Part shown: piece after piece, positions 9,039-16,133 of the stretch
How the letters are laid out: every line of letters begins with the position of its first letter
How positions within the stretch are numbered: position 1 is the stretch's first letter
Origin: Polaribacter huanghezhanensis
GTDB taxonomy: Bacteria; Bacteroidota; Bacteroidia; Flavobacteriales; Flavobacteriaceae
Length of the DNA stretch: 64,000 bases
Assembly: GCF_030444335.1 (NCBI RefSeq)
Contig: NZ_CP128595.1
Location: 1,364,001-1,428,000, forward strand
Direction: 5' to 3'
Notes under the pieces: generated by a model
The model's input: only the letters and a program-made list of their open reading frames with translations
What the model was told of the DNA's origin: nothing
Database searches by the model: none
Translations under genes and position numbers: made by a program

Positions 9039-9455
9039 ATGCCTAAAGAAAAAATATCAGTATTATTTATTGAAGATGATGTCATTGAGACCATGAAAAT
9101 GCATAGAGCTGTTGCTAAAATAGATGGAGATTACTTCATTAAAGAAGCTAAAAACGGAGAAGAAGCTTTAACGATTCTCTCTCAAAAAGACAATTTACCA
9201 AATATTATTTTATTAGATTTGAATATGCCAAAAATGAACGGTATAGAGTTTTTGACAATTTTGAAAAATGATGAAAGGTTAAAATCTATTCCTACTATTG
9301 TCTTAACAACATCAAGCAATCAAAAAGATATGTTAACTTGCTACGAAATTGGCATTGCAGGATATGTGTTAAAACCTTTAAAATATGAAGATTATATTTT
9401 GAGGTTAGAGAGAATATTGAGCTATTGGAGTATTAATGAACTAATAAAGTTATAA
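9039..9455 (+). CDS. Stand-alone response regulator receiver protein (Rcp1/CheY-like)
   Basis: A 138-residue single REC domain with the acidic pair Asp13/Asp14, phospho-acceptor Asp60 in LLDLNMPKMNG, Thr91 and Lys112 (VLKPLKYEDY). There is no output domain, so it should act by phospho-transfer or protein contact. It is the first gene of an operon with H-NOX, a PAS kinase, an Hpt protein and a LytTR regulator; its stop overlaps the H-NOX start by 1 bp (TAATG). A role as phosphate sink or as the relay partner of the kinase is inferred. Confidence 0.92.
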   Translation: MPKEKISVLFIEDDVIETMKMHRAVAKIDGDYFIKEAKNGEEALTILSQKDNLPNIILLDLNMPKMNGIEFLTILKNDERLKSIPTIVLTTSSNQKDMLTCYEIGIAGYVLKPLKYEDYILRLERILSYWSINELIKL

Positions 9456-10006
9456 TGAAAGGAATTGTTTTTACAGAGTTTTTAGAGTTGGTTGAAGATA
9501 AATTTGGATTGGAAGTTGTAGATGAAATTATTGAAAAATCAACACTCCCTTCACAAGGTGTTTATACAGCTGTTGGAACATACGATTTTTCAGAAATGTT
9601 ATCTTTATTAACTCATTTAAGTAACATAACACATTTAAGTATTGATGATTTATTGTTGGTGTACTCAGAACATTTTTTTAATGTTTTGGTAGATAGTTAT
9701 CCTGGATTAATAGCGAAGTATAACGATCCAATAGAAATGCTTGCATCAATTGAAAATCACATACATGTAGAGGTTTTAAAAATGTATCCAGATGCAGAAT
9801 TACCTACTTTCGAAGTCTTAGAAAAGTCAAGTAACAAATTGGTTATGATTTATAAATCAAGTAGAGCAATGTATTATTTTGGACTTGGTTTGATGAACAA
9901 GACTTTTGAAAAATTTAATTCGAGTGCAACCATTGTAATGGAAAAAATTAAAGAAGATGGTACCGAGGTAAAATTTATAATTACCAAAAATGATGAGCAA
10001 AACTAG
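9455..10006 (+). CDS. H-NOX (haem nitric oxide/oxygen binding) sensor protein
   Basis: A 183-residue single H-NOX domain. The proximal haem ligand fits His104 in ENHIHVEVLKMYPDAELP, and the propionate-binding YxSxR motif is intact as Tyr133-Ser135-Arg137 (YKSSR). Bacterial H-NOX proteins bind NO and regulate a histidine kinase or cyclic-di-GMP enzyme encoded next to them. The kinase that follows overlaps this gene by 17 bp, a tight translational coupling that makes it the likely partner. The lack of membrane segments fits a soluble sensor of NO. Confidence 0.93.
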   Translation: MKGIVFTEFLELVEDKFGLEVVDEIIEKSTLPSQGVYTAVGTYDFSEMLSLLTHLSNITHLSIDDLLLVYSEHFFNVLVDSYPGLIAKYNDPIEMLASIENHIHVEVLKMYPDAELPTFEVLEKSSNKLVMIYKSSRAMYYFGLGLMNKTFEKFNSSATIVMEKIKEDGTEVKFIITKNDEQN

Positions 10007-11948
10007 AGTAGAATTATTGGAAAATGCTCTTACTAGAGAAAAGTTAGCGCGAAAAGCTGCAGAAAAAATTCTTGAAAAAAAATCGTTAGAACTTTACGAG
10101 CTTTCAGAAGAGGTTAAGAAAACCAATCAAGTTTTAGAAAATCTCGTTGTAAAAAAGGAATTAGAATTAAAAGGTGTTTTTAAAAATATTATTGACCCCT
10201 ACTGTGTGATCGATTTTTCTGGAAATATTATTGAAATGAACGATGCAACATTGAATCTTTTGGGGTGTTCCAATAAAAATGAAGAATTAAATGTTAATGA
10301 CTTTTTAATAATTAATGAAAACGAGAAAATTATAGAAAAGTTTGTAGAGGTAAGAACAACAGGTCAACTTCAAAATTTTAAAGTAAAAATTAAATCAAGA
10401 AATCATCAAATAAAAGAGTTAAATATAAACGCGAGTTTAATCTTTAATGAAAAAAAAGAACCTGTTGCGGTTCAAGGAATCGCAAGAGATATTACCAAAG
10501 AAAACGAAGCTAAAAAAAGGTTGATAGAATCTGAAAATAGATTAAAAGATTTAATTTTAAACTTAGACAATGGGATTTTTCTTGAAGACGAAAATAGAAA
10601 GGTAATTTTAGTAAATGAAAAACTATGTGATCTGTTTTACATGACAGATTCTCCCGAATCGTATATTGGACAAGATATGTCAAATGGGGCGGAAGAAATG
10701 AAGCAACTTTTTAAAAATCCTGATAAATTTGTATATAGATATAAGGAAATTATAGCAAGAAGAGAAATTGTAAAGGCAGAAGAAGTTCACCTAGTCGATG
10801 GAAAAATTCTAGAAAGAAATTACCTCCCAATTTATAAAAACGGAGAATTTAAAGGACATTTATGGAGTTTTAATGATGTTACTTTAAAGCGAAAATTCAA
10901 TCAAAATCTTGAAATGCAAAAGCAAAAATATAGCAATATTATTGCAAACATGCATTTAGGGTTGATTGAAGTAAATAATGAAGATGAAATTTTACTAGTC
11001 AATCAAAGTTTTGAAGAAATGTCTGGTTACTCAGAAAAAGAATTGATTGGACAACAGATAATTAATTTTTTTCCAATGAAACCTCAGGCAAAAATAGTTG
11101 TAGGAGAATATAATTCATACGAGATTAATTTAAAAACAAAAACTAAAAAAGAAAGTTTTTGGTTGGTAGGAAGTGCGCCAAATTATAATGTAAATGGACA
11201 AATAATTGGTTCTATTTGTGTTTGTTTGGATATTACAAGTCTAAAAACATTAGAAAAACAAAAAGAGGTTTTGCTAAAAGAATTGGAAAAAAGTAATGAT
11301 GAATTACAAGAATATGCACACATCGTATCGCACGACTTAAAGTCTCCACTACGAAGTGTTTACGCACTTGTTAATTGGTTGAAAGAAGATAATTTAGATA
11401 AATTAGATGCAAATAGTATTGAAAACATCTCGTTAATTGAATCTACTTTAGAAAAAATGGAAGCATTAATTTCGGATATTTTAAACTACTCTAGTTTGTC
11501 AATTGAAAAGGAAGAACAAAAAGAGGTGGATTTAAATGTTGTAGTAGATAATATAGAGCAAATATTACTTATTCCAGAACATATAAATTTATTTAGACAA
11601 AATAAATTGCCAGTATTACGTGGAGATAAAACCAAGTTTCAGCAATTGTTTCAAAATTTAATAAGCAATGCTATAAAGTTTATAGATAAAAAAGAAGGTG
11701 TTGTAACTTTAAACGTTGAAGATAAAGGGTCTTTTTATCAATTTTCTGTGCAAGATAACGGCATAGGAATAGAGAAAAAATACCACAATAAAATCTTTAA
11801 AATTTTTAATTCGTTAAATAAAAGTAAAGATTCGACAGGGATTGGTTTATCCATTGTTAAAAAAATTGTAGATTTATACAAAGGAGAAATATGGTTAAAA
11901 AGCAAGCCAAATGTAGGAACTACTTTTTATTTTACTCTTCGAAAATAA
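9990..11948 (+). CDS. Cytoplasmic PAS-domain sensor histidine kinase, probable H-NOX partner
   Basis: A 652-residue soluble kinase. An N-terminal coiled coil (about 1-60) is followed by three PAS-like units (about 65-170, 190-305, 315-425). Then come HisKA with the H-box YAHIVSHDLKSPLRS (His near 448) and HATPase_c with N box FQNLISNAIKF, DNGIGI and TGIGLSIVKKIV. It has no transmembrane segment and no receiver domain. Two ATGs (9990, 9993) are possible starts. The coiled-coil start resembles kinases that are inhibited by an NO-bound H-NOX. It is expected to phosphorylate the receiver or the LytTR regulator, perhaps through the adjacent Hpt protein. Confidence 0.92.
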   Translation: MMSKTRVELLENALTREKLARKAAEKILEKKSLELYELSEEVKKTNQVLENLVVKKELELKGVFKNIIDPYCVIDFSGNIIEMNDATLNLLGCSNKNEELNVNDFLIINENEKIIEKFVEVRTTGQLQNFKVKIKSRNHQIKELNINASLIFNEKKEPVAVQGIARDITKENEAKKRLIESENRLKDLILNLDNGIFLEDENRKVILVNEKLCDLFYMTDSPESYIGQDMSNGAEEMKQLFKNPDKFVYRYKEIIARREIVKAEEVHLVDGKILERNYLPIYKNGEFKGHLWSFNDVTLKRKFNQNLEMQKQKYSNIIANMHLGLIEVNNEDEILLVNQSFEEMSGYSEKELIGQQIINFFPMKPQAKIVVGEYNSYEINLKTKTKKESFWLVGSAPNYNVNGQIIGSICVCLDITSLKTLEKQKEVLLKELEKSNDELQEYAHIVSHDLKSPLRSVYALVNWLKEDNLDKLDANSIENISLIESTLEKMEALISDILNYSSLSIEKEEQKEVDLNVVVDNIEQILLIPEHINLFRQNKLPVLRGDKTKFQQLFQNLISNAIKFIDKKEGVVTLNVEDKGSFYQFSVQDNGIGIEKKYHNKIFKIFNSLNKSKDSTGIGLSIVKKIVDLYKGEIWLKSKPNVGTTFYFTLRK

Positions 11949-11969
11949 TTTCCTAAAAAAGAAAAATTA

Positions 11970-12290
11970 GTGAATGAACAACCTAATTTAGTATATATAA
12001 AGAAGATTGCAGATGGCGATGCAGCTTTTGAAAAAAAACTTATAGAAGTCATAAAAGAAGAGCTTCCTAAAGAGGTTTTGGAGTATGAATGTTATTTGAA
12101 AAGGAAAGATTTTATAAAGGCATCTGGTATAGTTCATAAACTTATCCATAAAATTAGTATTTTAGGGCTGGCAAAGAGTTACGTAGCTGCTAAAAAGCAT
12201 GAACAAGCTTTAATGCAAAATGATACAATAATGCACATGGAGTTTCAGAGCATTATTCGAAAAATGTCAGATTTTATAAATAATAAGTAA
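11970..12290 (+). CDS. Hpt-domain phosphotransfer protein (active His)
   Basis: A 106-residue all-helical protein. The segment FIKASGIVHKLIHKISILGL matches the Hpt core, with His56 as phospho-acceptor followed by Lys57 and a Gly nine residues later. The start is GTG 11970 (MNEQPNLVYIKK); no ATG fits the frame nearby, and the paralogue at 13185 shares EQPNLxYIKK. It lies 21 bp after the kinase and 7 bp before the LytTR regulator, so it is well placed to shuttle phosphate from kinase or receiver to regulator. Confidence 0.83.
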   Translation: MNEQPNLVYIKKIADGDAAFEKKLIEVIKEELPKEVLEYECYLKRKDFIKASGIVHKLIHKISILGLAKSYVAAKKHEQALMQNDTIMHMEFQSIIRKMSDFINNK

Positions 12291-12297
12291 TTTTACT

Positions 12298-13008
12298 ATG
12301 AATTGTATCTTAATTGATGATGAAAGTACTGCAAGAATAATTTTAAATCAATTGTGTTTAAATGAAGAAAATTTACATGTTGTTGGCGAATTTTCAAATG
12401 CCTTACAAGCCATAAAATATTTGAATAAAAATGAAGTAGATGTAATATTTCTCGATATTAATATGCCAGATTTTACGGGTTTCGATTTTATTCAGACTTT
12501 AAAGAACCCGCCAAATATTATCATTACCACTTCAGAAAAAGATTTTGCTATAGAAGCTTTTGAGTACGATTGTATTGTCGATTTTTTGGTAAAACCAATT
12601 TCGTTACCAAGATTCTTAAAAGCAGTTTCAAAAGCAAGAACTACCACTTCTCCTACAATCAATACATCGGTAAGTAATACTGATACAGAAATTTCTACAA
12701 AAGATTTATATGTAAATATTGATCGCAGATTAATTAAGATTAATCTAGCAAGCATCGACTTAATTCAAGCAAAAGGAGATTATATCTTAATAAAAACGGA
12801 TGATAAAAACTACACCGTACATTCTACATTAAAAAAAATAGAAGACAAACTACCAGATGCCTTATTTTTAAAAGTGCATAGATCTTATGTGATCAATATT
12901 AAAAAAATTATAGATATAGAAGACAATAGCGTACTTATTAAACGCGAAGTGATTCCTGTAAGTAGATCTAAGAGACCAGAACTTATGAAGAAACTTAACT
13001 TATTGTAG
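12298..13008 (+). CDS. LytTR-family response regulator, copy 1
   Basis: A 236-residue AlgR/LytR-type regulator. The receiver domain (1-120) has acidic Asp7/Asp8, phospho-acceptor Asp53 (FLDINMPDFTG) and Lys99 (FLVKPIS). The LytTR DNA-binding domain covers about 140-236 (IDLIQAKGDYILIKT, LKVHRSYVINIKKI). It ends the operon that starts at 9039. A second gene of the same length at 13531 is nearly identical, with a perfect 336-bp tract. The direct-repeat sites upstream of this and neighbouring operons are the probable targets. Confidence 0.93.
   Translation: MNCILIDDESTARIILNQLCLNEENLHVVGEFSNALQAIKYLNKNEVDVIFLDINMPDFTGFDFIQTLKNPPNIIITTSEKDFAIEAFEYDCIVDFLVKPISLPRFLKAVSKARTTTSPTINTSVSNTDTEISTKDLYVNIDRRLIKINLASIDLIQAKGDYILIKTDDKNYTVHSTLKKIEDKLPDALFLKVHRSYVINIKKIIDIEDNSVLIKREVIPVSRSKRPELMKKLNLL
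12462..12797 (+). repeat. 336-bp tract identical to 13695-14030
   Basis: By eye every base from 12462 to 12797 matches 13695-14030 (offset 1233). The tract covers the second half of the receiver domain, the linker and the start of the LytTR domain, and it ends abruptly in diverged sequence on both sides. The pattern fits recent gene conversion between the two regulator genes. Confidence 0.9.
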
Positions 13009-13085
13009 TTCAGTTTTTTTTATCTTATAATATTTTAGCGGCAAAAACAAAGAGTCGTCGAAATTATCTTAAAGAAAAACAATTC

Positions 13086-13156
13086 CCATTCGTCGAAACT
13101 AACCTGCTTAATCAACGAAAATTTCCTTTTTCAAATACTTATGTGATATACATTTA
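13086..13156 (+). promoter_or_regulatory. LytTR-type operator and promoter of the Hpt2-LytTR2 unit
   Basis: CCATTCGTCGAAA (13086-13098) is followed 22 bp later by TCAACGAAA (13112-13120); a further TCGTCGAAA lies upstream at 13055. The box TACATTTA (13149-13156) begins 29 bp after the end of the second half-site, exactly as at 14394 and 15267. The placement puts transcription start near 13163, which rules out a GTG at 13143 as translation start. Confidence 0.68.
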
Positions 13157-13184
13157 CAGCAAGATTAACAAGTTAAATGTATTT

Positions 13185-13550
13185 ATGATGAGAATAGAAA
13201 ATATAAAAGAACAACCGAATTTATTGTACATTAAAAAATTTACTGATGGCGATCTCCTTTTTGAAAAGGAAGTTATTGGTGTGTTACAAAAAGAGCTTGT
13301 AGAAAAAACAAATCAGTATCACTACCACGTTCGAAAGAAAGAATTTATACAAGCGTCAAATTTGGTGTTTAAACTTCGGCAAAAAATTAGTATTCTAGGA
13401 CTTGAAAGGAGTTATTTGGTAGCAAAAGAGTTTGAAATAGCTTTGAAATCTAGTGATTTATCACTTCAAAATGATTTTGAAGACATCTTGCAATTGATGA
13501 TGTTATTTGTAAACAATAAAATTTCAAAAGATGAATTGTATCTTAATTGA
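13185..13550 (+). CDS. Hpt-like protein lacking the phospho-histidine
   Basis: A 121-residue paralogue of the Hpt protein at 11970 (shared EQPNLxYIKK, FEKEVIGVLQKEL, KISILGL). In the active-site helix ASNLVFKLRQKISILGL, the histidine found in copy 1 is Phe62, so it cannot accept phosphate at that position. I chose ATG 13185 (a second ATG is at 13188) because a -7 box at 13149 lies downstream of the GTG 13143 alternative. The stop overlaps the LytTR2 start by 20 bp. It may titrate or dock the regulator instead of phosphorylating it. Confidence 0.75.
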   Translation: MMRIENIKEQPNLLYIKKFTDGDLLFEKEVIGVLQKELVEKTNQYHYHVRKKEFIQASNLVFKLRQKISILGLERSYLVAKEFEIALKSSDLSLQNDFEDILQLMMLFVNNKISKDELYLN

Positions 13551-14241
13551 TGATGAAAGCGCTGCCAGAATAATTTTAAATCAATTGTGTTTAAATGTAG
13601 AAAATTTACATGTTGTTGAAGAGTTTTCAAATGCCCTACAAGCTTTAAAGTATCTAAATAAAAATAAAGTAGATGTAATATTTCTCGATATTACTATGCC
13701 AGATTTTACGGGTTTCGATTTTATTCAGACTTTAAAGAACCCGCCAAATATTATCATTACCACTTCAGAAAAAGATTTTGCTATAGAAGCTTTTGAGTAC
13801 GATTGTATTGTCGATTTTTTGGTAAAACCAATTTCGTTACCAAGATTCTTAAAAGCAGTTTCAAAAGCAAGAACTACCACTTCTCCTACAATCAATACAT
13901 CGGTAAGTAATACTGATACAGAAATTTCTACAAAAGATTTATATGTAAATATTGATCGCAGATTAATTAAGATTAATCTAGCAAGCATCGACTTAATTCA
14001 AGCAAAAGGAGATTATATCTTAATAAAAACAGAAGATAAAAACTACACCGTACATTCTACGCTAAAAAAGATAGAAGACAAGCTCCCAAGTTCTTTGTTT
14101 TTAAAAGTACATAGATCCTATATTATTAATGTTAAAAAAATGATAGACATTGAAGGCAATCGTGTTCTTATTAAAAAAGAATTAATTCCCGTGAGTAGAT
14201 CTAACAGATCACAGCTAAAGAAAAGACTTAACGTATTATAG
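13531..14241 (+). CDS. LytTR-family response regulator, copy 2
   Basis: A 236-residue paralogue of the regulator at 12298, keeping Asp7/Asp8, Asp53 (FLDITMPDFTG) and Lys99, with the same LytTR domain. The central third is identical at DNA level to copy 1, while the first 160 bases and last 200 bases differ at scattered positions, mostly silent or conservative. The start ATG 13531 lies inside the preceding Hpt-like gene. The gene ends in a strong terminator. It has its own operator-bearing promoter upstream of 13185, unlike copy 1. Confidence 0.93.
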   Translation: MNCILIDDESAARIILNQLCLNVENLHVVEEFSNALQALKYLNKNKVDVIFLDITMPDFTGFDFIQTLKNPPNIIITTSEKDFAIEAFEYDCIVDFLVKPISLPRFLKAVSKARTTTSPTINTSVSNTDTEISTKDLYVNIDRRLIKINLASIDLIQAKGDYILIKTEDKNYTVHSTLKKIEDKLPSSLFLKVHRSYIINVKKMIDIEGNRVLIKKELIPVSRSNRSQLKKRLNVL

Positions 14242-14257
14242 TTAAGTCTTTTTTTTT
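14223..14257 (+). terminator. Rho-independent terminator after LytTR2
   Basis: GACTTAA (14225-14231) pairs with TTAAGTC (14242-14248) around a 10-nt loop that contains the stop codon, followed by nine Ts (14249-14257). The stem thus begins inside the last codons of the gene. Confidence 0.85.
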
Positions 14258-14330
14258 GACATTAATCACCTTTGGTCGATAGTTATTTATCGATAAAATC
14301 ACTTTTCTTTCTTTTAAAGTACAACTATTT

Positions 14331-14401
14331 CTATTCATCGAAACAAACCTATTGTGTGAACGAATTTTGCAAACTGAACCTTTGAAGACCTTGTACATTT
14401 G
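14331..14401 (+). promoter_or_regulatory. LytTR-type operator and promoter of the abundant secreted-subunit gene
   Basis: CTATTCATCGAAA (14331-14343) and TGAACGAAT (14357-14365) are spaced 22 bp. An exact -7 element TACATTTG (14394-14401) follows 29 bp after the second half-site. No TTTG is found at the usual -33 spacing, which fits an activator-dependent promoter. The start codon is 47 bp further on. Confidence 0.7.
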
Positions 14402-14447
14402 AGGTATTATTAACACAAATAGTATTAACAATTTAAATTTATTTATT

Positions 14448-15077
14448 ATGAAAACAGTACGATTAGCAGTAGTAGCATTATCATTAGTATTTGCTCAACA
14501 AGTAAATGCACAAGACACAAATCAATCAAGTCATGTTTTAGAGGTTTCTGTTCCAGAAATTGCTTTATTAGACATTTATGACACAGGAGCATTGGCAAAA
14601 GAGATTGAAGCAAACGACATTATTCAATTTGATTTAGCAAATGGAGCTGGAGTATCAGAAGCAGGTATTTATACTTTTGCAGGTATTTCTAGAACAGGTT
14701 TGTGGTTAAATTACACAAGTGTTGTTGGAGTAGCTTCATCAGGCTTTGATACAGAAAGAACTATTGATGTAAAAATGGTTGCAAACGGAGTTGGAGAAGC
14801 ATTCCCAAAAAGTTTAGATTTAGTAATTGATCCAGGAAACGCTGTGATTGAGGCAAATGGAGGTGACCATGGAGTTGCTGTAGCAGATGCAAGATTAGGG
14901 AAAACAACTGCAGTTGGAGCAAACGCAAGATTGATTAATGGAATCGGAAGTGTTCATACTGGTGATGGAGCAAAAGGATTTCCATTAACGTATTCTTTGG
15001 TTCAAAATGGAGATTTTGCAGATTATAAAGCAGGAAGCTATTTAGCAGTAATTGAATATACTTTATCTGATTTATAG
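14448..15077 (+). CDS. Secreted beta-rich protein, candidate major subunit of a surface structure
   Basis: I do not recognise a named family. The 209-residue protein has a Sec signal peptide (cleavage after VNAQ) and then a beta-rich, cysteine-free sequence. It shares spaced motifs with the protein at 19211: VPEIALLDI against LPVSIIDI, GLWLNYT against NIWLNYT, HTGDGAKGFPLTYSL against YTGDGQGNGYHVIYTI, and a C-terminal hydrophobic strand (YLAVIEYTL against FEIIYRI). A C-terminal alternating hydrophobic strand is usual in chaperone-usher pilins. It has its own operator, promoter and terminator, so it can be made in larger amount than the other subunits. A pilin-like role is inference from the downstream chaperone- and usher-like genes. 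Confidence 0.6.
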   Translation: MKTVRLAVVALSLVFAQQVNAQDTNQSSHVLEVSVPEIALLDIYDTGALAKEIEANDIIQFDLANGAGVSEAGIYTFAGISRTGLWLNYTSVVGVASSGFDTERTIDVKMVANGVGEAFPKSLDLVIDPGNAVIEANGGDHGVAVADARLGKTTAVGANARLINGIGSVHTGDGAKGFPLTYSLVQNGDFADYKAGSYLAVIEYTLSDL

Positions 15078-15100
15078 TATTGAAAAATAAACGGTATTAA

Positions 15101-15130
15101 AAAAGACTCTTTAATTAGAGTCTTTTTTTT
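15101..15130 (+). terminator. Rho-independent terminator after 14448 gene
   Basis: AAAAGACTCT (15101-15110) pairs with AGAGTCTTTT (15117-15126) around TTAATT, followed by a T run. It separates the abundant subunit gene from the chaperone/usher-like operon. Confidence 0.88.
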
Positions 15131-15204
15131 GTTTATAAAAGTTTTAGATGAGTTTAAAGAAGTATCGTTGAGCGGTCTTTTTTTTATTTAAAGTACGTTG
15201 AAAA

Positions 15205-15274
15205 CAATTCGTCGACACGAATATCCCACTCAACGAATTGTTAGAGTATCAGGGGCTTTAACAGCGTAAATTTG
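15205..15274 (+). promoter_or_regulatory. LytTR-type operator and promoter of the chaperone/usher-like operon
   Basis: CAATTCGTCGACA (15205-15217) and TCAACGAAT (15230-15238) are spaced 21 bp. An exact -7 element TAAATTTG (15267-15274) begins 29 bp after the second half-site. The start codon is at 15313. Inverse half-site-like sequences (TCGTTGAG at 15165, CGTTGAAAA near 15196) also lie upstream and are of uncertain meaning. Confidence 0.7.
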
Positions 15275-15312
15275 ATCAAACAAAATAAAGAATCACTTTA
15301 AAAACAATTCAA

Positions 15313-16104
15313 ATGAAAACAAAAAATAGTTTAATCGTAGCTTTAATGTTCTTGGTAAAATCACTTTTTGCAGGTGTAGCAATTACAAATGGATTAACCC
15401 ATGTTTATAATGGTGTTTCTGGAAATATTATTACTGGAGAGATCATATTAGTAAACACAACCGATATTGAACAACGTGTAACCTTTGGTATGCAGGATGC
15501 AATTTATTCTTGTTCAAAAACAAGGATCTTTTCAGAAAGTACTACACACGCATTTTCATCAAAAAGTTGGTTCAATTCAAGTACAATGGAAAAGGTTTTA
15601 AAACCTAGAGAAAAATACGTGTATAGATTTTCTATTGTCATTCCAAAAGACCAAGACTTAAGAGGTACTTATTGGTCAGTAATCATGGTTAATGTAGAAA
15701 AACCTGTAGTAGAAGGTATTGTTAAAAACGGAGTAAAATTAAACTCAAAAATTAGATATGCAGTTGGTTTATATACAAACGTAAATTCATTTGATTCTGT
15801 TGATTTAGATTTTGATACTATCAACCTTAATAAAGATGAAAACTCTACCAAAAAGAGCTTAGATATTAAAGTTTTAAATAAAAGCTTATTTATTCAAGGT
15901 GTTAAGCTTACTCTAGAAATTTATAATGATAAAGGTGTGAAAATACATGAAGCGATGACTGGACGAAATTTAACCATTCCTGGAGCTTGTAGGGATTTTA
16001 AAATAGATATTTCTAAGGTGCCAAAAGGAACCTACCAATGTGTTTTAATAGCAGACTCAAAAGAGGAGTTTGTTGGGACAAACATCAGTTTAAATGTAGA
16101 GTAA
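15313..16104 (+). CDS. Putative periplasmic PapD/DUF916-like chaperone
   Basis: A 263-residue secreted protein with a signal peptide (cleavage near SLFAG). The first domain (about 25-130) reads as an Ig-like fold: GEIILVNTTDIEQRVTFG, then VLKPREKYVYRFSIVIPKDQDLRGTYWSVIMV. This resembles the G1 region and following strands of fimbrial chaperones and the first domain of DUF916 proteins. The second domain (about 140-263) is another beta-sandwich (LDIKVLNKSLFIQGVKLTLEIYNDKGVK, ending GTYQCVLIADS). It is first in an operon with the usher-like barrel 29 bp downstream. Assignment as subunit chaperone rests on fold-like pattern and gene order; no database match was made. Confidence 0.55.
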   Translation: MKTKNSLIVALMFLVKSLFAGVAITNGLTHVYNGVSGNIITGEIILVNTTDIEQRVTFGMQDAIYSCSKTRIFSESTTHAFSSKSWFNSSTMEKVLKPREKYVYRFSIVIPKDQDLRGTYWSVIMVNVEKPVVEGIVKNGVKLNSKIRYAVGLYTNVNSFDSVDLDFDTINLNKDENSTKKSLDIKVLNKSLFIQGVKLTLEIYNDKGVKIHEAMTGRNLTIPGACRDFKIDISKVPKGTYQCVLIADSKEEFVGTNISLNVE

Positions 16105-16133
16105 TAAAGTAGTAATCTTTAAAATAACAATTT

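Noticed and set aside
13143..13184. GTG start adding 14 residues to the Hpt-like protein
   Set aside because: The -7 element at 13149-13156 lies after this codon, so it cannot be transcribed as start.
12492..13988. Two identical 87-residue antisense ORFs (12492-12755 and 13725-13988)
   Set aside because: They are shadows on the opposite strand of the identical tract of the two LytTR genes; identity follows from the coding duplication.
14271..14298. GGTCGATAG and TATCGATAA as a further LytTR site upstream of 14448
   Set aside because: Spacing is 14-15 bp, not 21-22, and bases differ from the shared 13-mer.
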